From: Sipunculus nudus
Lineage: Eukaryota; Annelida; Sipuncula; Golfingiida; Sipunculidae
Assembly: GCA_026874595.1 (NCBI GenBank)
Contig: CM049320.1
Coordinates: 42,354,714 to 42,418,713, forward strand
Length of the DNA: 64,000 bases
Reading direction: 5' to 3'
The position numbers and the translations under genes were made by a program. This document shows positions 24,801 through 38,700 of this stretch, in pieces. A model generated the notes under the pieces. It saw only the letters and a program-made list of their open reading frames with translations, was not told where the DNA came from and searched no databases. Position 1 is the stretch's first letter. Every line of letters begins with the position of its first letter.

Positions 24801-27800
24801 TAATAGTTTTGGAGATGAGGCCAAAAAACAAAATGTTGTAGTGTTTCAGTACAGCGCCCCAAAGCAACTTTTTTCAAAAAATGAAAAATCAGTTTTGAGA
24901 TATTAGTGTAAGACATAAGATGTACCAGTTTCCAAAGAACCAGCAAGCAGGCAAAATTGAGGACAACTAACAAACAGACAGACATACTAACACACTTACA
25001 CACTGGAGATGACATTTGACCAGTCCATTGCATGGAGAAAGCCTAGAGTAACAAAATGAGCTAAGGTTTGTGTAGACGCAGTTATGACTAAAATAAAATT
25101 TTGACTTTTTTGATGACCTTGACCTTTGTCCTCTATTGACCAAAAATAATATGCTTTTTTGGACTTTTGGATTTCAATCAACCCTGTAAGTTTCTGATTG
25201 ATTGCTACAAAATTGTGGCCAGTAGAGCGGGGACAAACAAACACCCACAAACAAACAGACATACACAACTGACCAACATGCTTGTGAAAATCGGCAAGCA
25301 TCAGTGCTCATCACCAGACAGTATATTTAACCACCACCATTGTCCAGGGCTTGACATTCATGGTTAACTGCTAGCCCGAAGCATGCTTTACTGGGCAGTT
25401 ACTTTCAGAAGTTAATGTTGAGCCCTGTTTCAAGAGTTAAAAACTAACCATTATAAAACAACTTTTTTTATTTTTAGTCAACTCAGTATGTCAGAGCACA
25501 GTGACACTGACAGTGATGCCCCGGATGATGTGACCTTCAGTACCAGCAGATCTTCTGTTCTGGAGGAACAAAAGGCTGCCAAGCTTCAGATCAGTGAGAG
25601 TAAGAAAAAACTGAAGGACAGGCGACGACAAATGGATGAGAAATATAAAGAACAAAAGGTACAGTATGATAGGCTGCTAGTATGATATGATATCATGATG
25701 CCTATTTCAGTTTGTCTAATCTATCAATAATATGCTGCTATATTACTTTTTACTCTTATCACTTAATCCTATCAGTGTGATTTATTAGTCCTATCACTTG
25801 ATCTTATCAATGTGATTTATAACTCCTATCATTTGATCCTATCAGTGTGATTTATTAGTCCTATCACTTGATCCTATCAGTGTGATTTATAACTCCTATT
25901 ATTTGATCCTATCAGTGTGATTTATTTGTCATATCACTTGATCTTATCAGTGTGATTTATTAGTCCTATCACTTGATCCTATCATTGTGATTTATAACTC
26001 CTATTATTTGATCCTATCAGTGTGATTTATTTGTCATATTACTTGATCTTATCAGTGTGATTTATAACTCCTATCACTTGATCTTATCAGTGTGAGTTAT
26101 TACCCTATCACTTGATCCTATCAGTGTGATTTATGATTCTTATCACTTGATCCTATCAGTGTGATTTATTAGTCCTATCACTTGATCTTATCAGTGTGAT
26201 TTATGATTCTTATCACTTGATCTTATCAGTGTGATTTATGATTCTTATCACTTGATCCTGCCAGTGTGATTTATTACTCCTATCACTTGATCCTGTCAGT
26301 GTGATTTATAACTCCTATCACTTGATCCTATCAGTGTGATTTATTAATCTTTCAGTTGAATTTATCTGTGTGATTTATTATTCCCATCACTTGTTCTTAT
26401 CAGTGTGAGTTATTACCCCTCTCACTTGATCCTCAGCCTCAGTGTAATTTATAACTCCTATCACTTGATCTTATCAGTGTGAGTATTACCCTATCACTTG
26501 ATATTATCGGAGTGATTTATTTCTATTATTACTTGATCCTATCAGTGTGATTTATTACTCCTATCATTTGATCTTATCAGTGTGATCTATGATTCTTATC
26601 ACTTGATCCTATCAGTGTGATTTATTAGTTCTATCACTTCATCCTGCCAGTGTGATTTATTACTCCTATCACCTGATCCTGTCAGTGTGATTTATAACTC
26701 CTATCACTTGATCCTATCAGTGTGATTTATTACTCTTTCACTTGAATTTATCTGTGTGATTTATTATTCCCATCACTTGTTCTTATCAGTGTGAGTTATT
26801 ACCCCTCTCACTTGATCCTGTCAGTGTAATTTATAACTCCTATCACTTGATCTTATCAGTGTGATTTATTTTTCTGTCTAATCACCAGATGAAGAAGCTG
26901 GAGGAACTGGAGAAAACAAAGTTGTCAGATGAGATTCTGGCAGGTCTTCCTGATGAACCTGTAAAAAAGAAGGTAAAGAAATCAGGTCAACCAAATGTCA
27001 AGGTCAAGGTCATTGAGGACATTTTAGATGATGACGGTGCAGGTAATGGTTAACATTTGTTCTCTCATTTAATTTTTAGCTCAGCTGACTATAAGTCATC
27101 TGAGCTATAGTCGTGGTCCATTGTCCGTCGTCCGTCCGTCTGTCCGGATGTCCGTCCGTAAGACTGGCACATTTCGACACCATTGGACCTACGAATCTGA
27201 AATTCGGCATATAGTTAGATGTCCCCAAAATCTCCTACCATGCCAAAAATTAAGTCAATATGACTTCTTTCCTTCCAGATATTAAGGAAAAACCTCAAAT
27301 TTTTATTAGAAATCTATTTTCACACTTCAGGACTGCCTAATATCAAAACCATTCATCTGGTTTTCTTCATTTTTACCATAAATATTCCTCTATATGGTTC
27401 CTATGTACATGCCAGAGATTAAGTCAGTATTATTTAATTTAAAAAAGTTATGGGCCCAAACATAATGGACTTTGTAAAAAAATGAGGAAAGATATTTGGT
27501 CACTTAAGACTAAAAGTGTCAAAGGTAGGAACTTTTTTTCAGTAATACTACTTAAATAATCAAAATTTAATTGTATACCAAAAATTAGATCAAAATCTGT
27601 TGAATTTTTTTAAATATTGGCAAAAATATAAAATTGGTACCTTAAATTTTACCCAAGTTTGAACATGGCACGTTTTTTTCCTGTAATTGCTGTGGATTTA
27701 ATTTTCAAAGCATGTTTTTGTTACCATTTCAACTGTTAAAACAAAAAATTTGAAACCAGTTGATCAAAAACTGTAGATTTTATTCAAGTCTTCAAGCACC

Positions 27801-29614
27801 ATGTCACATATTGTATACATCAAGCTAGTGTTATGCAGTTTACTAGAGCTCAGCTCCTCAGCTTCAGCTCTAAGTTCCTTAAATTTTGCATACAGTTAGA
27901 TGTTCCCCAAATCCTCTACCATACTAAAAGTTTGGTCACTAGGACTGCATTCCTTCGAGATATTAAGAAAAAACTTCATTTTGCAATTAAAAACCCATTG
28001 TTACACTTTAAGATTGCATAATATCAAAACCACTGATCTGACTTTGATCATATATAATATACATATTTTTCTATACATTCGCTATGCATATGCCAGAAAT
28101 AATGTCAGTATTGTGTAATTGTTTTAAGTTCTAGGCCCAAACATAATGCACTTTGTAAAAAATCAAGAAATATAATTACTCTCTGAACATGAAAATTGCT
28201 GAAGGTAGAGATTTTTTGCCAGGGATATAACATTATTTAATCAAGATTCAATTGTATTCTCAAAATTAGTTCTGAATTTTTCAAATTTTATAAGTTATTA
28301 GAATAAATATAAAATCAGTACCTTAAATTTTGCCCAACTTAGGCCATGGCATGTTTTTTTACTGTAAGCACTGTTGATTTATTTTTCATATCTTGCACAC
28401 GTAAGGATTTTAGCTTCTAAATTTCTGAAGTTATAAAAGGAATTGGTCAAAAACTAGCTTTTGTGAAAGTTTTTATGAGACCATATCACACCTTGGCTGT
28501 ACTGAAGCCCCTCTTTTATGTCCCCACATTGACCTTTCAGGCCAATTATGCATGCTTGAAGGGAGGCACTCTGCCGCCAGCCAGCTCTTGGGTGGCCTCA
28601 ACTGGATCTATCTGTCCAACCCCTCCACTAGTATTTGTTTAGGCCATAAACATAACAATATACTTTTTTAATTCTTAGTTTATGATAAGAACTTAAAAAA
28701 AATAAATGGAAAAGGAATTTATAGTTAATGAGTTACAGGGGATTACCTTGCAATTACTGATCATTTATGGATCTTCTATGGATGGCCAAAATTGTATTTC
28801 AAATGATACCATGCAGTCACCATTGGGTATTTTTCATTTCAACCATAAAAATGATAAAATAATCAATTAAAATAAATTGTTGTTTACTATTAGGGATTAT
28901 ATGGAGCAAGATAATGATAGACAAGGATGCAGTTGATTATATTAAATTAATCTAAATTTCCAGGTCTTTTCCAGGTGTTAAACTTGTTGGTTTATATTTA
29001 TTACAAAATTAAAATAATAAATAAATATGTCAAAAATTTAAAATATTACTCAGACAAGTGCTCATTAAAGATTTTAATTTGTTTGACTTATAACTCATGG
29101 TTGTATCAGTTGTTACATGATACTGGCTAAATAATCAAAATTTATATTGCTGGTCCTTTATTTCAGTTCATAAAATTAAACATTCCCAACTCCAGTTTGC
29201 TCTTGGTATAATATATTGGGTGTTTTGATCCTTGGATTAATTTTAACACATGTATTAGTTTTATACCTGAGAATACTTTTCTTTTTATCTGATACCATTT
29301 AAAAAATATAAATATTAAAATTTTTCCTGTTAGTGCTGTGGATTTAGTTTTCACAGCATGTACACATTAACATTTCATCTGTTAAAATCTGAAATTTGAA
29401 ACCAGTTGATCAAAAACTGTAGATTTCATTCAAGTTTCCAGGTACCATGTCTTCATTGTTTACATCAGATCAGTATAAATGCAGTGTACTGGGCAGTTAC
29501 ATAACACCTTCAGGTCTGACCTACTGCCACTGTGAGTGTCTGGGTCAGGCTGGGTCAGGCAGTAATTACCACAGAGCCTCTCTCTCTTTCTCTCTCTCTC
29601 TCTGGCAGTCTAGG

Positions 29615-29677
<63 letters not shown>

Positions 29678-29700
29678 CTTTTTCTCTTTCTTTCTCCATC

Positions 29701-29740
<40 letters not shown>

Positions 29741-32700
29741 AAATTGCCTCCCTTCCTCCCTCCATCCCATTCTGTTGAGAGGTACCATAAACTAGATACA
29801 TTAGCTATAAATGTTGATGCAATTTAGAAATGTGAATCAACTGAAATATTCACAATCACATGTATGTTATACTGTAAATTTATAGTTGCATTCGGAAACT
29901 TGGATTAAAATTATGTAATGACAAAAAGGAATAAATGCAAATATTGTTAATTTTTTCTTGGCTCAGTAGAATGGGGAAAAAAATATTTGCTTTGTTTCTC
30001 CATCTTTCTGTCTGTTTTAAATATTTAATGTTCATGAATAAACTTTTTTTATAAGCACTGTTGAATTAAATTTCATATCCTGTACGTATATGCAAGGGTG
30101 TTGTAACATCCCCTTCTTCATCCCACTGAGGCTTTGCTTCTTGGCACTGTGAACAATAGTTCTATGGCTATAACATAAAATTTAATAATTGTATCCGCCA
30201 AAACGAAGTTTTGCGGATACTATGTTTTTGACTGGGTTCCGCCGCTGCCGCGTTCGTTTCCGGAGAACTCCTCTGAGACTACTGGACAGATTTTTCCGAA
30301 ACTTACACAAATTATCGGGTCACATGTGAACTGGTGCCTAACCAAGTGACCTTGACCTCTGACCTTTCGTCTCTGCCCAGCGTCCGTTTGTGCGTCTGTT
30401 TCCACACATAAACCCAAATATCTCGAGAACCGTTTGACCGATCCGGAAAAAAATTTTACACAAATGTAGCCCTGGGATAGCTTTATAACATACACAACAA
30501 AAGGTGGCGCCACCTGCAACCATGTTTGCACAGTGTCCATCTGTTCATCTGCCTGGGGTTAAAATCACTCATATCTCTGCAGTGGTTTGACTAATTCTCC
30601 TAAAATTTGGCATGCGTATACATCCTAGATAGCTTTCTTGATTTTATGACAGGTAGCGCCACCTACATTCACGTTAACGCTCCACACATAAACCCATATA
30701 TCTCGGGAACCGTTTGACCAATCCAGAAAAATTTTTTACACAAATGTAGCCCTGGGATAGCTTTACTAAATACACAACAAAAGGTGGCGCCACCTGCAAC
30801 CATGTTTGCACAGTGTCCATCTGTTCATCTGCCTGGGGTTAAAATCACTCATGTCTCTGCAGTGGTTTGACTAATTCACCTAAAATTCGGCATGCGTATA
30901 CATCCTAGATAGCTTTCTCAATTTTATGACAGGTGGCGCCACCTACATTCAGGTTAACGCTTGGTTAAACACATGAACCCATATATCTCGGGAACCGTTT
31001 GACCGATCCGGAAAAATTTTTTACACAAATGTAGCCCTGGGATAGCTTTATAACATACACAACAAAAGGTGGCGCCACCTGCAACCATGTTTGCACAGTG
31101 TCCATCTGTTTATGTGCCTCAGGTTAAAATCACTCATATCTCTGCAGTGGTTTGACTAATTCACCTAAAATTGGGCATGCGTATACATCCTAGATAGCTT
31201 TCTCGATTTTATGACAGGTGGCGCCACCTACATTCAGGTTAACGCTCCACACATAAACCCATATATCTCAGGAACTGTTTGACTGATCCGGAAAAAAATT
31301 TTACACAAATGTAGTCCTGGGGTAGCTTTATAACATACACAACAAAAGGTGGTGCCATCTGCAGCCATTTTTGCACAGCGTCCATCTGTTTGTCTGCCTT
31401 TGGTTAAAATCACTCATATCTCTGCAGTGGTTTGACTAATTCACCTAAAATTCGGCATGCGTGTACATCCCGCATAGCTTTCTTGATTTTATGACAGATG
31501 GCGCCACCTACATTCAGGTTAACGCTTGGTTAAACACATGAACCCATATATCTCAGGAACCGTTTGACCGATCCGGAAAATTTTTTTACACAAATGTAGC
31601 CCTGGGATAGCTTTATAACATACACAACAAAAGGTGGCGCCACCTGCAACCATGTTTGCACAGTGTCCATCTGTTTATGTGCCTTAGGTTAAAATCACTC
31701 ATATCTCTGCAGTGGTTTGACTAATTCACCTAAAATTGGGCATGCGTATACATCCTAGAAAGCTTTCTCAATTTTATGACAGGTGGCGCCACCTACATTC
31801 AGGTTAACGCTCCACACATAAACCCATATATCTCGGGAACCGTTTGACTGATCCGGAAAAATTTTTTACACAAATGTAGTCCTGGGGTAGCTTTATAACT
31901 ACACAACAAAAGGTGGTGCCATCTGCAGCCATTTTTGCACAGCGTCCATCTGTTTGTCTGCCTTTGGTTAAAATCACTCATATCTCTGCAGTGGTTTGAC
32001 TAATTCACCTAAAATTCGGCATGCGTGTACATCCCGCATAGCTTTCTTGATTTTATGACAGATGGCGCCATCTACATTCACGTTCATGCTGTAGACATCC
32101 ATGCTTATATCTCTGGACTCATTCAACCAATCAGCAAAATTTTTTTACACAAATGTAGCCCTTGGATAGCTTTATCACATACACAAAAAAGGTGGCGTCA
32201 CCTGCAGCCATTTTTGCACAGCGTCCATCTGTTTGTCTGCTGTGGGATAAAATCACTCATATCTCTGCAGTGGTTTGACTTTTCCACATGAAATTTTGCT
32301 TGTGTATATATCTTGGATAGTTTCTCGTTCAATTAACAGGTGGCGCCACCTACAATCATGTTTATGTGGCAGAGATCCATTCTATTATTTAACACATGTA
32401 ACTCTATATCCCCTTGCCACTCAATCCATGCCTTACTTCACCCGTCCTTCTCTGATTTTGGCGGATACACGTAGTCGCTTGTCGACTACCCGTATTCTAG
32501 TTAAAAAAAATATCTACAGAGAGACAGAGGCGTTGTAACTCTGATCATAACACAACACCCCCCACCCCCCATCAAGTCATTGCACCTGTGGAATGGGGAC
32601 GTTATGGCAACTGTATAAATATCATAAAATTGATAAAAAAGGTTTACCAAATAAATTGGATCTCATCAGACAAATGTGTAAACTGTTGAACTGTCAACAG

Positions 32701-35700
32701 CTTATCAAGAAGGTAACCAATGGAAAGGCATGGTCAGGTCTCAAATATTATTTGCAACATTTTCTTCAATCATATAAACCAACCATGGCCCAGATTACCT
32801 CTTCCTCTCAAACATTATCTACATTTCATCATATTTTTAAGATTTTAACCTTCAAGATGGTTCCTTACTGTTGACCATTTGTCCATAGGTACCTATGTTC
32901 ATGCCAGAAATTATGTCAAAATTGTGTAATATGTAGACGTGAGGGGCATCAAAATAATGCACCTTGTCAAGACCGATCTTGTCAAGATATCATGTCATAC
33001 AGTCACAAATTCATAAATCCCCTCATCAGCATAGTTAATCATAACCATGTATCTCTCAAATTGAAATCTTGCAGTTTTCCATACACTATAGATCCTTCAA
33101 CAAATAGCCTTATCATCATTATACCACTGCTTAGCATACTGTCATTGCATTCATATTTGCTCAAATAAATTGCTTTTTTCGACCCCTCCCAAATAAATAA
33201 AAAATAAGCCACTATATTTTACTCCATATTAATCAATCAGTCAGGTTATTTCATATATCATTTACTCACATATTACATTATATTCCTTTATAAAAGCCCA
33301 ACATGACCATGATATTCTAAGCTTTATCTACTCAATATAGTATCACAATGGTGATACATTTATAGTCATGATCAGCTGAGCACCATGACCCATGGGTCCC
33401 TTGTTTTTCTATGGCTTGAAGCATTGCTCTAAGATGAGACTGTATATTTTTTTCTGTGGCTTGAAGCATTGCTCTAAGATGAGACTGTATATTTTTTTCT
33501 GTTCCTCATGAAAGATGAATACCATTCATTTGTGAGTCAGTAAGATCTGTTGAGTTAAAGCTGTTTGCTGCCTACCTTACCATTTTAATAGTATAAATTA
33601 AACCCCTTTTGTCAAAAGTGATTCACCATATTGGCCTCAATATTTGGTGAAAATATTGTTTCTCAAGTTGATAGGGGGAAGAAACCATGGTTGCTTGCCA
33701 AGTGTCAGTGTATGCTGCTGAATGGGGGGGGGGCCTATTCTCAGGGGCGGGGTTGGGTGGAATTAATTGTGAGCGGATATTATGGTACCTGTGGTGCCAA
33801 GAAATGTCTAGTTTCTTAATATATTAAAAAAATGCTTGTATTTAAGGCAGGTTTTGATTTATTAAGATTTCTGTCTCCTGTTAAAATCCAATAGATTTTT
33901 AATACTTAATGTGCCATTTCTGCCTGGCAGAATGGTTTTCTGCATTATTTCTGCCATGAGCAGGGCAGAAATACATTTCCCAGCAGAAAACCAACCCTAG
34001 CTGTCTTGATTTAAGAGTGTGCATATACAGGTATGTGGTAATCCAGAGGTCATTGAAGCTCTTAGTAATTTAATCATATCTCTTAGACACAATTGAAATT
34101 ATCACAAATTGTGCCTTTCTACATTTGCAGATTTAAACTGGTTTCCTTATGTTTTAAATACTATTGCAAAAACCACAGGTCTAAAAGCAACCCTTGAGGT
34201 GAATCTTGAATATTAAAAGCCACCACTTACAAAAAACTAGATGACCAGAGGTTGAGCGCTTGCGGGAAGTTGATATGACAGACAGATGGACAAATGATAC
34301 AAAGTGTCTGTTTTCCATCAAGTGAGTGACCTTCAGAGTGAATGCCGAGGAATTAGGGCCTGTAGAATGATATATATCACACAAAATAACATGAAAGCAT
34401 ACAAAGCTGACAACAACTGACAAATGAAAAAACATCCTGACACACTGACACATTTTAGATAACATATGATTAGATAAACATATGGAGAAGATATATAGAA
34501 ACAAAATGAGTTATAGTTTGTGCAGATAAAGTTCACAGTTTTGGAGGAAAGGCTTAGCACTGATATGTTGCAGTGGTTCGAGTGCAGCGCCCCTAGCAAC
34601 CATATCCCGAAAATGAAAAAAACACTTTCAATATATTAGTGTACAACATCAGCTGTTCCAGTTTCATAAGGATTCCTGCAAAACTGTGGTTTGTACAATG
34701 GTATATGTGAGACGCAAAATCCAGCAAGCAGGCAAATTTGAGGACAACAGACAAACAGATGGACACACTGATAAAGTGACTCAAGATTGTGTCCAAATGA
34801 CTACACCAGGTTATTGAGAAGACTCAGAGGAAGAAAATAAGCTATAGTTTACATAATTTAGGCTTTAAGTTTTGGAGATACAGCCAATATAATGATATAA
34901 GTGGGAGAGTCAACTCGGCTTAAAAGGTATCGGTAATCATCACAAAACAACCATGTATCACCTGAATGTGCTTATAACAGTGACACCATTCAAGTGTTAT
35001 TTCCACCACCACCATCCACAATTTAAATATTGATGGAAGATTACTATCCTTGTGAACTTATCAGTGATTTCAAGCAGTGTTAATAACATTCAAAATATTA
35101 ATGGTTAAAATGGCAAAACTTGGGTACAGATGTGTGCCCTATAAATTTTCTCCAGGGGCGTCCCCACGCCTCATCACCTTTTACAATGTATCACTAGCAG
35201 CCTTCTGAGCAGAGTTCACACAGTCCATTCAATCCAATGTCAATTTCAAGCCTGCAGGGGTTGAAATTGTTAATTTTAGTGTACTCTTTGTTTTTCGTTA
35301 ATTATGAATAAACAATTCCTCAGTGAAAGTCATTTGAATATATTACCTTTCCTGGCCAAGTTAACATAAATGCTTCTGTCACAAGCACAATATTGGATTA
35401 GCCTTGTGTGGGTTTGTTGTGTACGATTTTCCATGGAAAAGGAAATTCTGGTGTTGCTAAAGGCCTTCTCTGAATTTATTGGTAATATCAGTAACATATA
35501 TTCATTATCACTTCCTTTTTATGTCCCCGCCACAAAATGGCTGGGGCATACAGTTTTACCCATGTCCGTCATTCTGTCATTCCGTCCTTCCGTCAATAAA
35601 AAATTAAATAGTTGTACAGACTTTTTTTGCAATGCCTCCAGATATTGGCCTGATTTTTTGTGTGTGGGCAGATAATGACCAGTTACAGATCGAGTCGCGT

Positions 35701-38700
35701 TTCGTCCCGGTTGACCTACTTTTGACCATTTGACGGTGCCCTAACATAGAAAATTTCATAAAAAATATAAATTTTCATGACAAGTGCACGTGTACAGACT
35801 TTTTTAGCCCTCAGCCCTTAGGCTGATGGGCTATTGTCGTCACCCAAGCTGTCCGTCCGTCCGTCCGGCGTCCGTTAACTTTTACCTTGTGAGCGGGATA
35901 TCTGGAAAAGGATTCACCGTCAGAATTTTATTTCCTCGGTAAAGATGTATATCGACAACATCTCGGTCAAGTTCGAAGATGGGTGACCTTGACCTATTTT
36001 TCTACATTTTAGAGCTGATTATAGAAAAACACTTAGATGCTTATTACTCAGGAACCATTTGGTGGATTTTCACAAAACTTACTATGATTATTGGGACTGA
36101 TAATCTGTACCTGCTACACAAGTTTGGTGGTGCCACCTACAATTTCTGATTTTTAATGAATTTTTATCGGATTTTTCAACTTTGGGCTTGTGAGCGGGAT
36201 ATCTCAAAAAGGATTCACCGTAGGAATTTTATTTTTTCGGTGAAGATGTCTATTGACAAAATCTCGGTCAAGTTCGAAGATGGGTGACCTTGACCTACTT
36301 TTCTACGTTGTAGAGCTGATTATAGAAAAACACTCTGAAGCTTATTTCTCAGGAACCATTGGGTCAATTTTCACAAAACTTACTATGATCATAGGGACTG
36401 ATGGTCTGTAACTGCTGCACAAGTTTGGGGGTGCCACATACAATTTCTGATTTTTAATGAATTTTTCTTGGATTTTCAACTTTGGCCTTGTGAGCGGGAT
36501 ATCTCTAAAAGGATTCACAATAGGAATTTTATTTCTTTGGTGAAGATGTATATCGACAAAATCTCAGTCAAGTTCGAAGATGGGTGACCTTGACCTACTT
36601 TTCAAGGTCACAGAGCTTATAATAGAATAAAACTTAGAAGCTTATTTTTCAGGAAGCATTTGGTGGATTGTTATGAATCATGCTACATACCTCTCCATTT
36701 TAAATTTATAACTGAGACATGTACAGATATACATCCATGTCAGAACAGATATTTAGTACTTTTTACTGTTACCACCTTTAAACACTGTTCTTTTGGCTGA
36801 GGGCTTTTGTCAGCTTCTGCTGATATTCTAGTTTCACAATGCCTGCAGATAAGGGCCTGATTTTTTATGTGTAGGCAGATAATGACCAGTTACAGATCAA
36901 GTTCTTGTTTTGTCTCATTTGACCTACTTTTGACCATTTGACTGCTCCTGAACATAGAAAGTTTCATGAAAAATAGAAATTTTCTTGACAAATGAACATG
37001 TACAGCCGTTTTTAGCCCTCAGCTCATAGGCTGATGGGCTATTGTCATCACCCAAAGCTGTGCACCTGAATACGTAGATGAATACGTAGATTCGCATAGA
37101 AATTTTCGCAACCTTTTGTATAAAGGTGGCAAGTTAAGTTGCATTTTTATGCCCCCGCCACAAAGTGGCCGGGGCATCTAGTTTTACCCATGTCCGTCAT
37201 TCCGTCCTTCCGTCATTCCGAAATCAAACAGTTGTACAGACTTTTTTTCCCAATGCCTTCAGATATTGGCCTGATTTTTGGTGTGTGGGCAGATATAGAC
37301 CAGTTACAGATCGAGTTCGCTTTTTGTCCCAGTTGACCTACTTTTAATCGTTTTACGGCTCCTAAACTTAGAAAATTTCATGAAAAATAGAAATATTCAT
37401 GACAGATACACATGTACGGACTTATTTTTGCAATGCCTGCAGATATTGGCCTGATTTTTGGTGTGTGAGCAGATATAGACCAGTTACAGATCGAATTCGC
37501 GTTTCGTCCTGGATGACCTACTTTTGACCGTTTTAAGGCTCCTGAACATAGAAAATTTCATGAAAAATATGAAATTTCATGACAAATACAAAAATGATGT
37601 ACGGACTTTTTTTCGCAGTGCCTGCAGATATTGGCCTGATTTTTGGTGTGTGGACTGATATAGACCAGTTACAGATTGAGTTCGCGTTTCGTCCCGGTTG
37701 ACCTTCTTTTGACCGTTTTACGACTCCTAAACTTAGAAATTTTCATGAAAAATAGATATATATTCATGACAGATACACATGTACGGACTTTTTTCCGCAG
37801 TGCCTTCAGATATTGGCCTGATTTTTGGTGTTGGGCAGATATAGACCAGATACAGATCGAGTTCACGTTTCGTCCCGGTTGACCTACTTTTGACCGTTTT
37901 ACGCTCCTAAACTTAGAAAATTTCATGAAAAATAGAAATTTTCATGACAGATACACATGTACGGACTTTTTTTCGCAATGCCGGCAGATATTGGCCTGAT
38001 TTTTGGTGTGTGGGCAGATATAGACCAGTTACAGATGGAGTTCACGTTTCTTCCCAGTTGACCTACTTCTGACCGTTTTACGGCTCCTAAACTTAGAAAA
38101 TTTCATGAAAAATAGAAATATTCATGACAGATACACATGTACGGACTTTTTTCGCAATGCCTGCAGATATTGGCCTAATTTTTGGTGTGTGGGCAGATAT
38201 AGACCAGTTACAGAACGAGTTCGCGTTTCGTCCCGGTTGACCTACTTTTGACCGTTTTACGGCTCCTGAACATAGAAAATTTCATGAAAAATATGAAATT
38301 TCATGACAAATACACATGTACGGACCTTTTTTCGCAATGCCTGCAGATATTGGCCTGATTTTTGGTGTGTCGGCAGATATTGACCAGTTTCAGATGGAGT
38401 TTGCATTTTGTCCCGGTTGACCTACTTTTGACTGTTTTACGGCTCCTGAACATAGAAAATTTCATGTAAAATATATATTTTCATGACAAATACATTTGTA
38501 CAGACTTTTCTTCACAATACCTGCAGATATTGGCCTGATTTTTATTGTGTGGGCAGATAATGACCAGTTACAGATCAAGTTCACGTTTTGTCCCAGTTGA
38601 CCTATTTTTGACCGTTTGACGGTGCTCTAACATAGAAAATTTCATAAAAAGGTGCACATGTTTGGACTTTTTTTCACAGTGCCTGCAGATAAGGGCCTGA

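Larger units (their letters stand above)
27075..33403 (+). mobile_element. F1 family element, copy b (with nested insertions)
   Basis: The 5' end has the hairpin TAGCTCAG-C-TGACT-ATA-AGTCA-T-CTGAGCTA (27077-27107), then TCGTGGTCC and a GTCCGTCGTCCGTCCGTC tract. The 3' end (about 33371-33403) has TCAGCTGAGCACCATGACCC then ATGGGTCCCTTG, where TCAGCTGAGC is the inverse of GCTCAGCTGA at the 5' end and GACCCATGGGTC is a perfect hairpin. Internal units of about 650 bases repeat (GGGCCCAAACATAATG near 27452 and a variant near 28134; AACATGGCACGTTTTTT near 27664, CATGGCATGTTTTTT near 28344). An F3 element is inserted at 30192-32500 and a (CT)n block at 29575. There is no coding capacity. Confidence 0.7.
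35521..37148 (+). mobile_element. F2 family element, copy a (interrupted by F4)
   Basis: The 5' hairpin is ATGTCCCCGCCA, loop CAAAA, TGGCTGGGGCAT (35521-35549), then CCCATGTCCGTC and a TTCTGTCATTCCGTCC tract, then the first internal units (GATATTGGCCTGATTTTTTG, GACCTACTTTTGACCATTTG). It is split by an F4 element at 35805-36831. It runs without a 3' end into the next F2 copy at 37149, so its own 3' terminus is probably lost or shared. Confidence 0.65.

Noticed and set aside
29447-29827. Open frames on both strands around the CT block
   Set aside because: They consist mainly of SL or RE dipeptides produced by the (CT)n microsatellite.
30220-32291. Several 60-106 codon frames in the 30-32 kb region
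   Set aside because: They recur with the 283-base F3 unit, lack any recognisable domain, and change frame between units.
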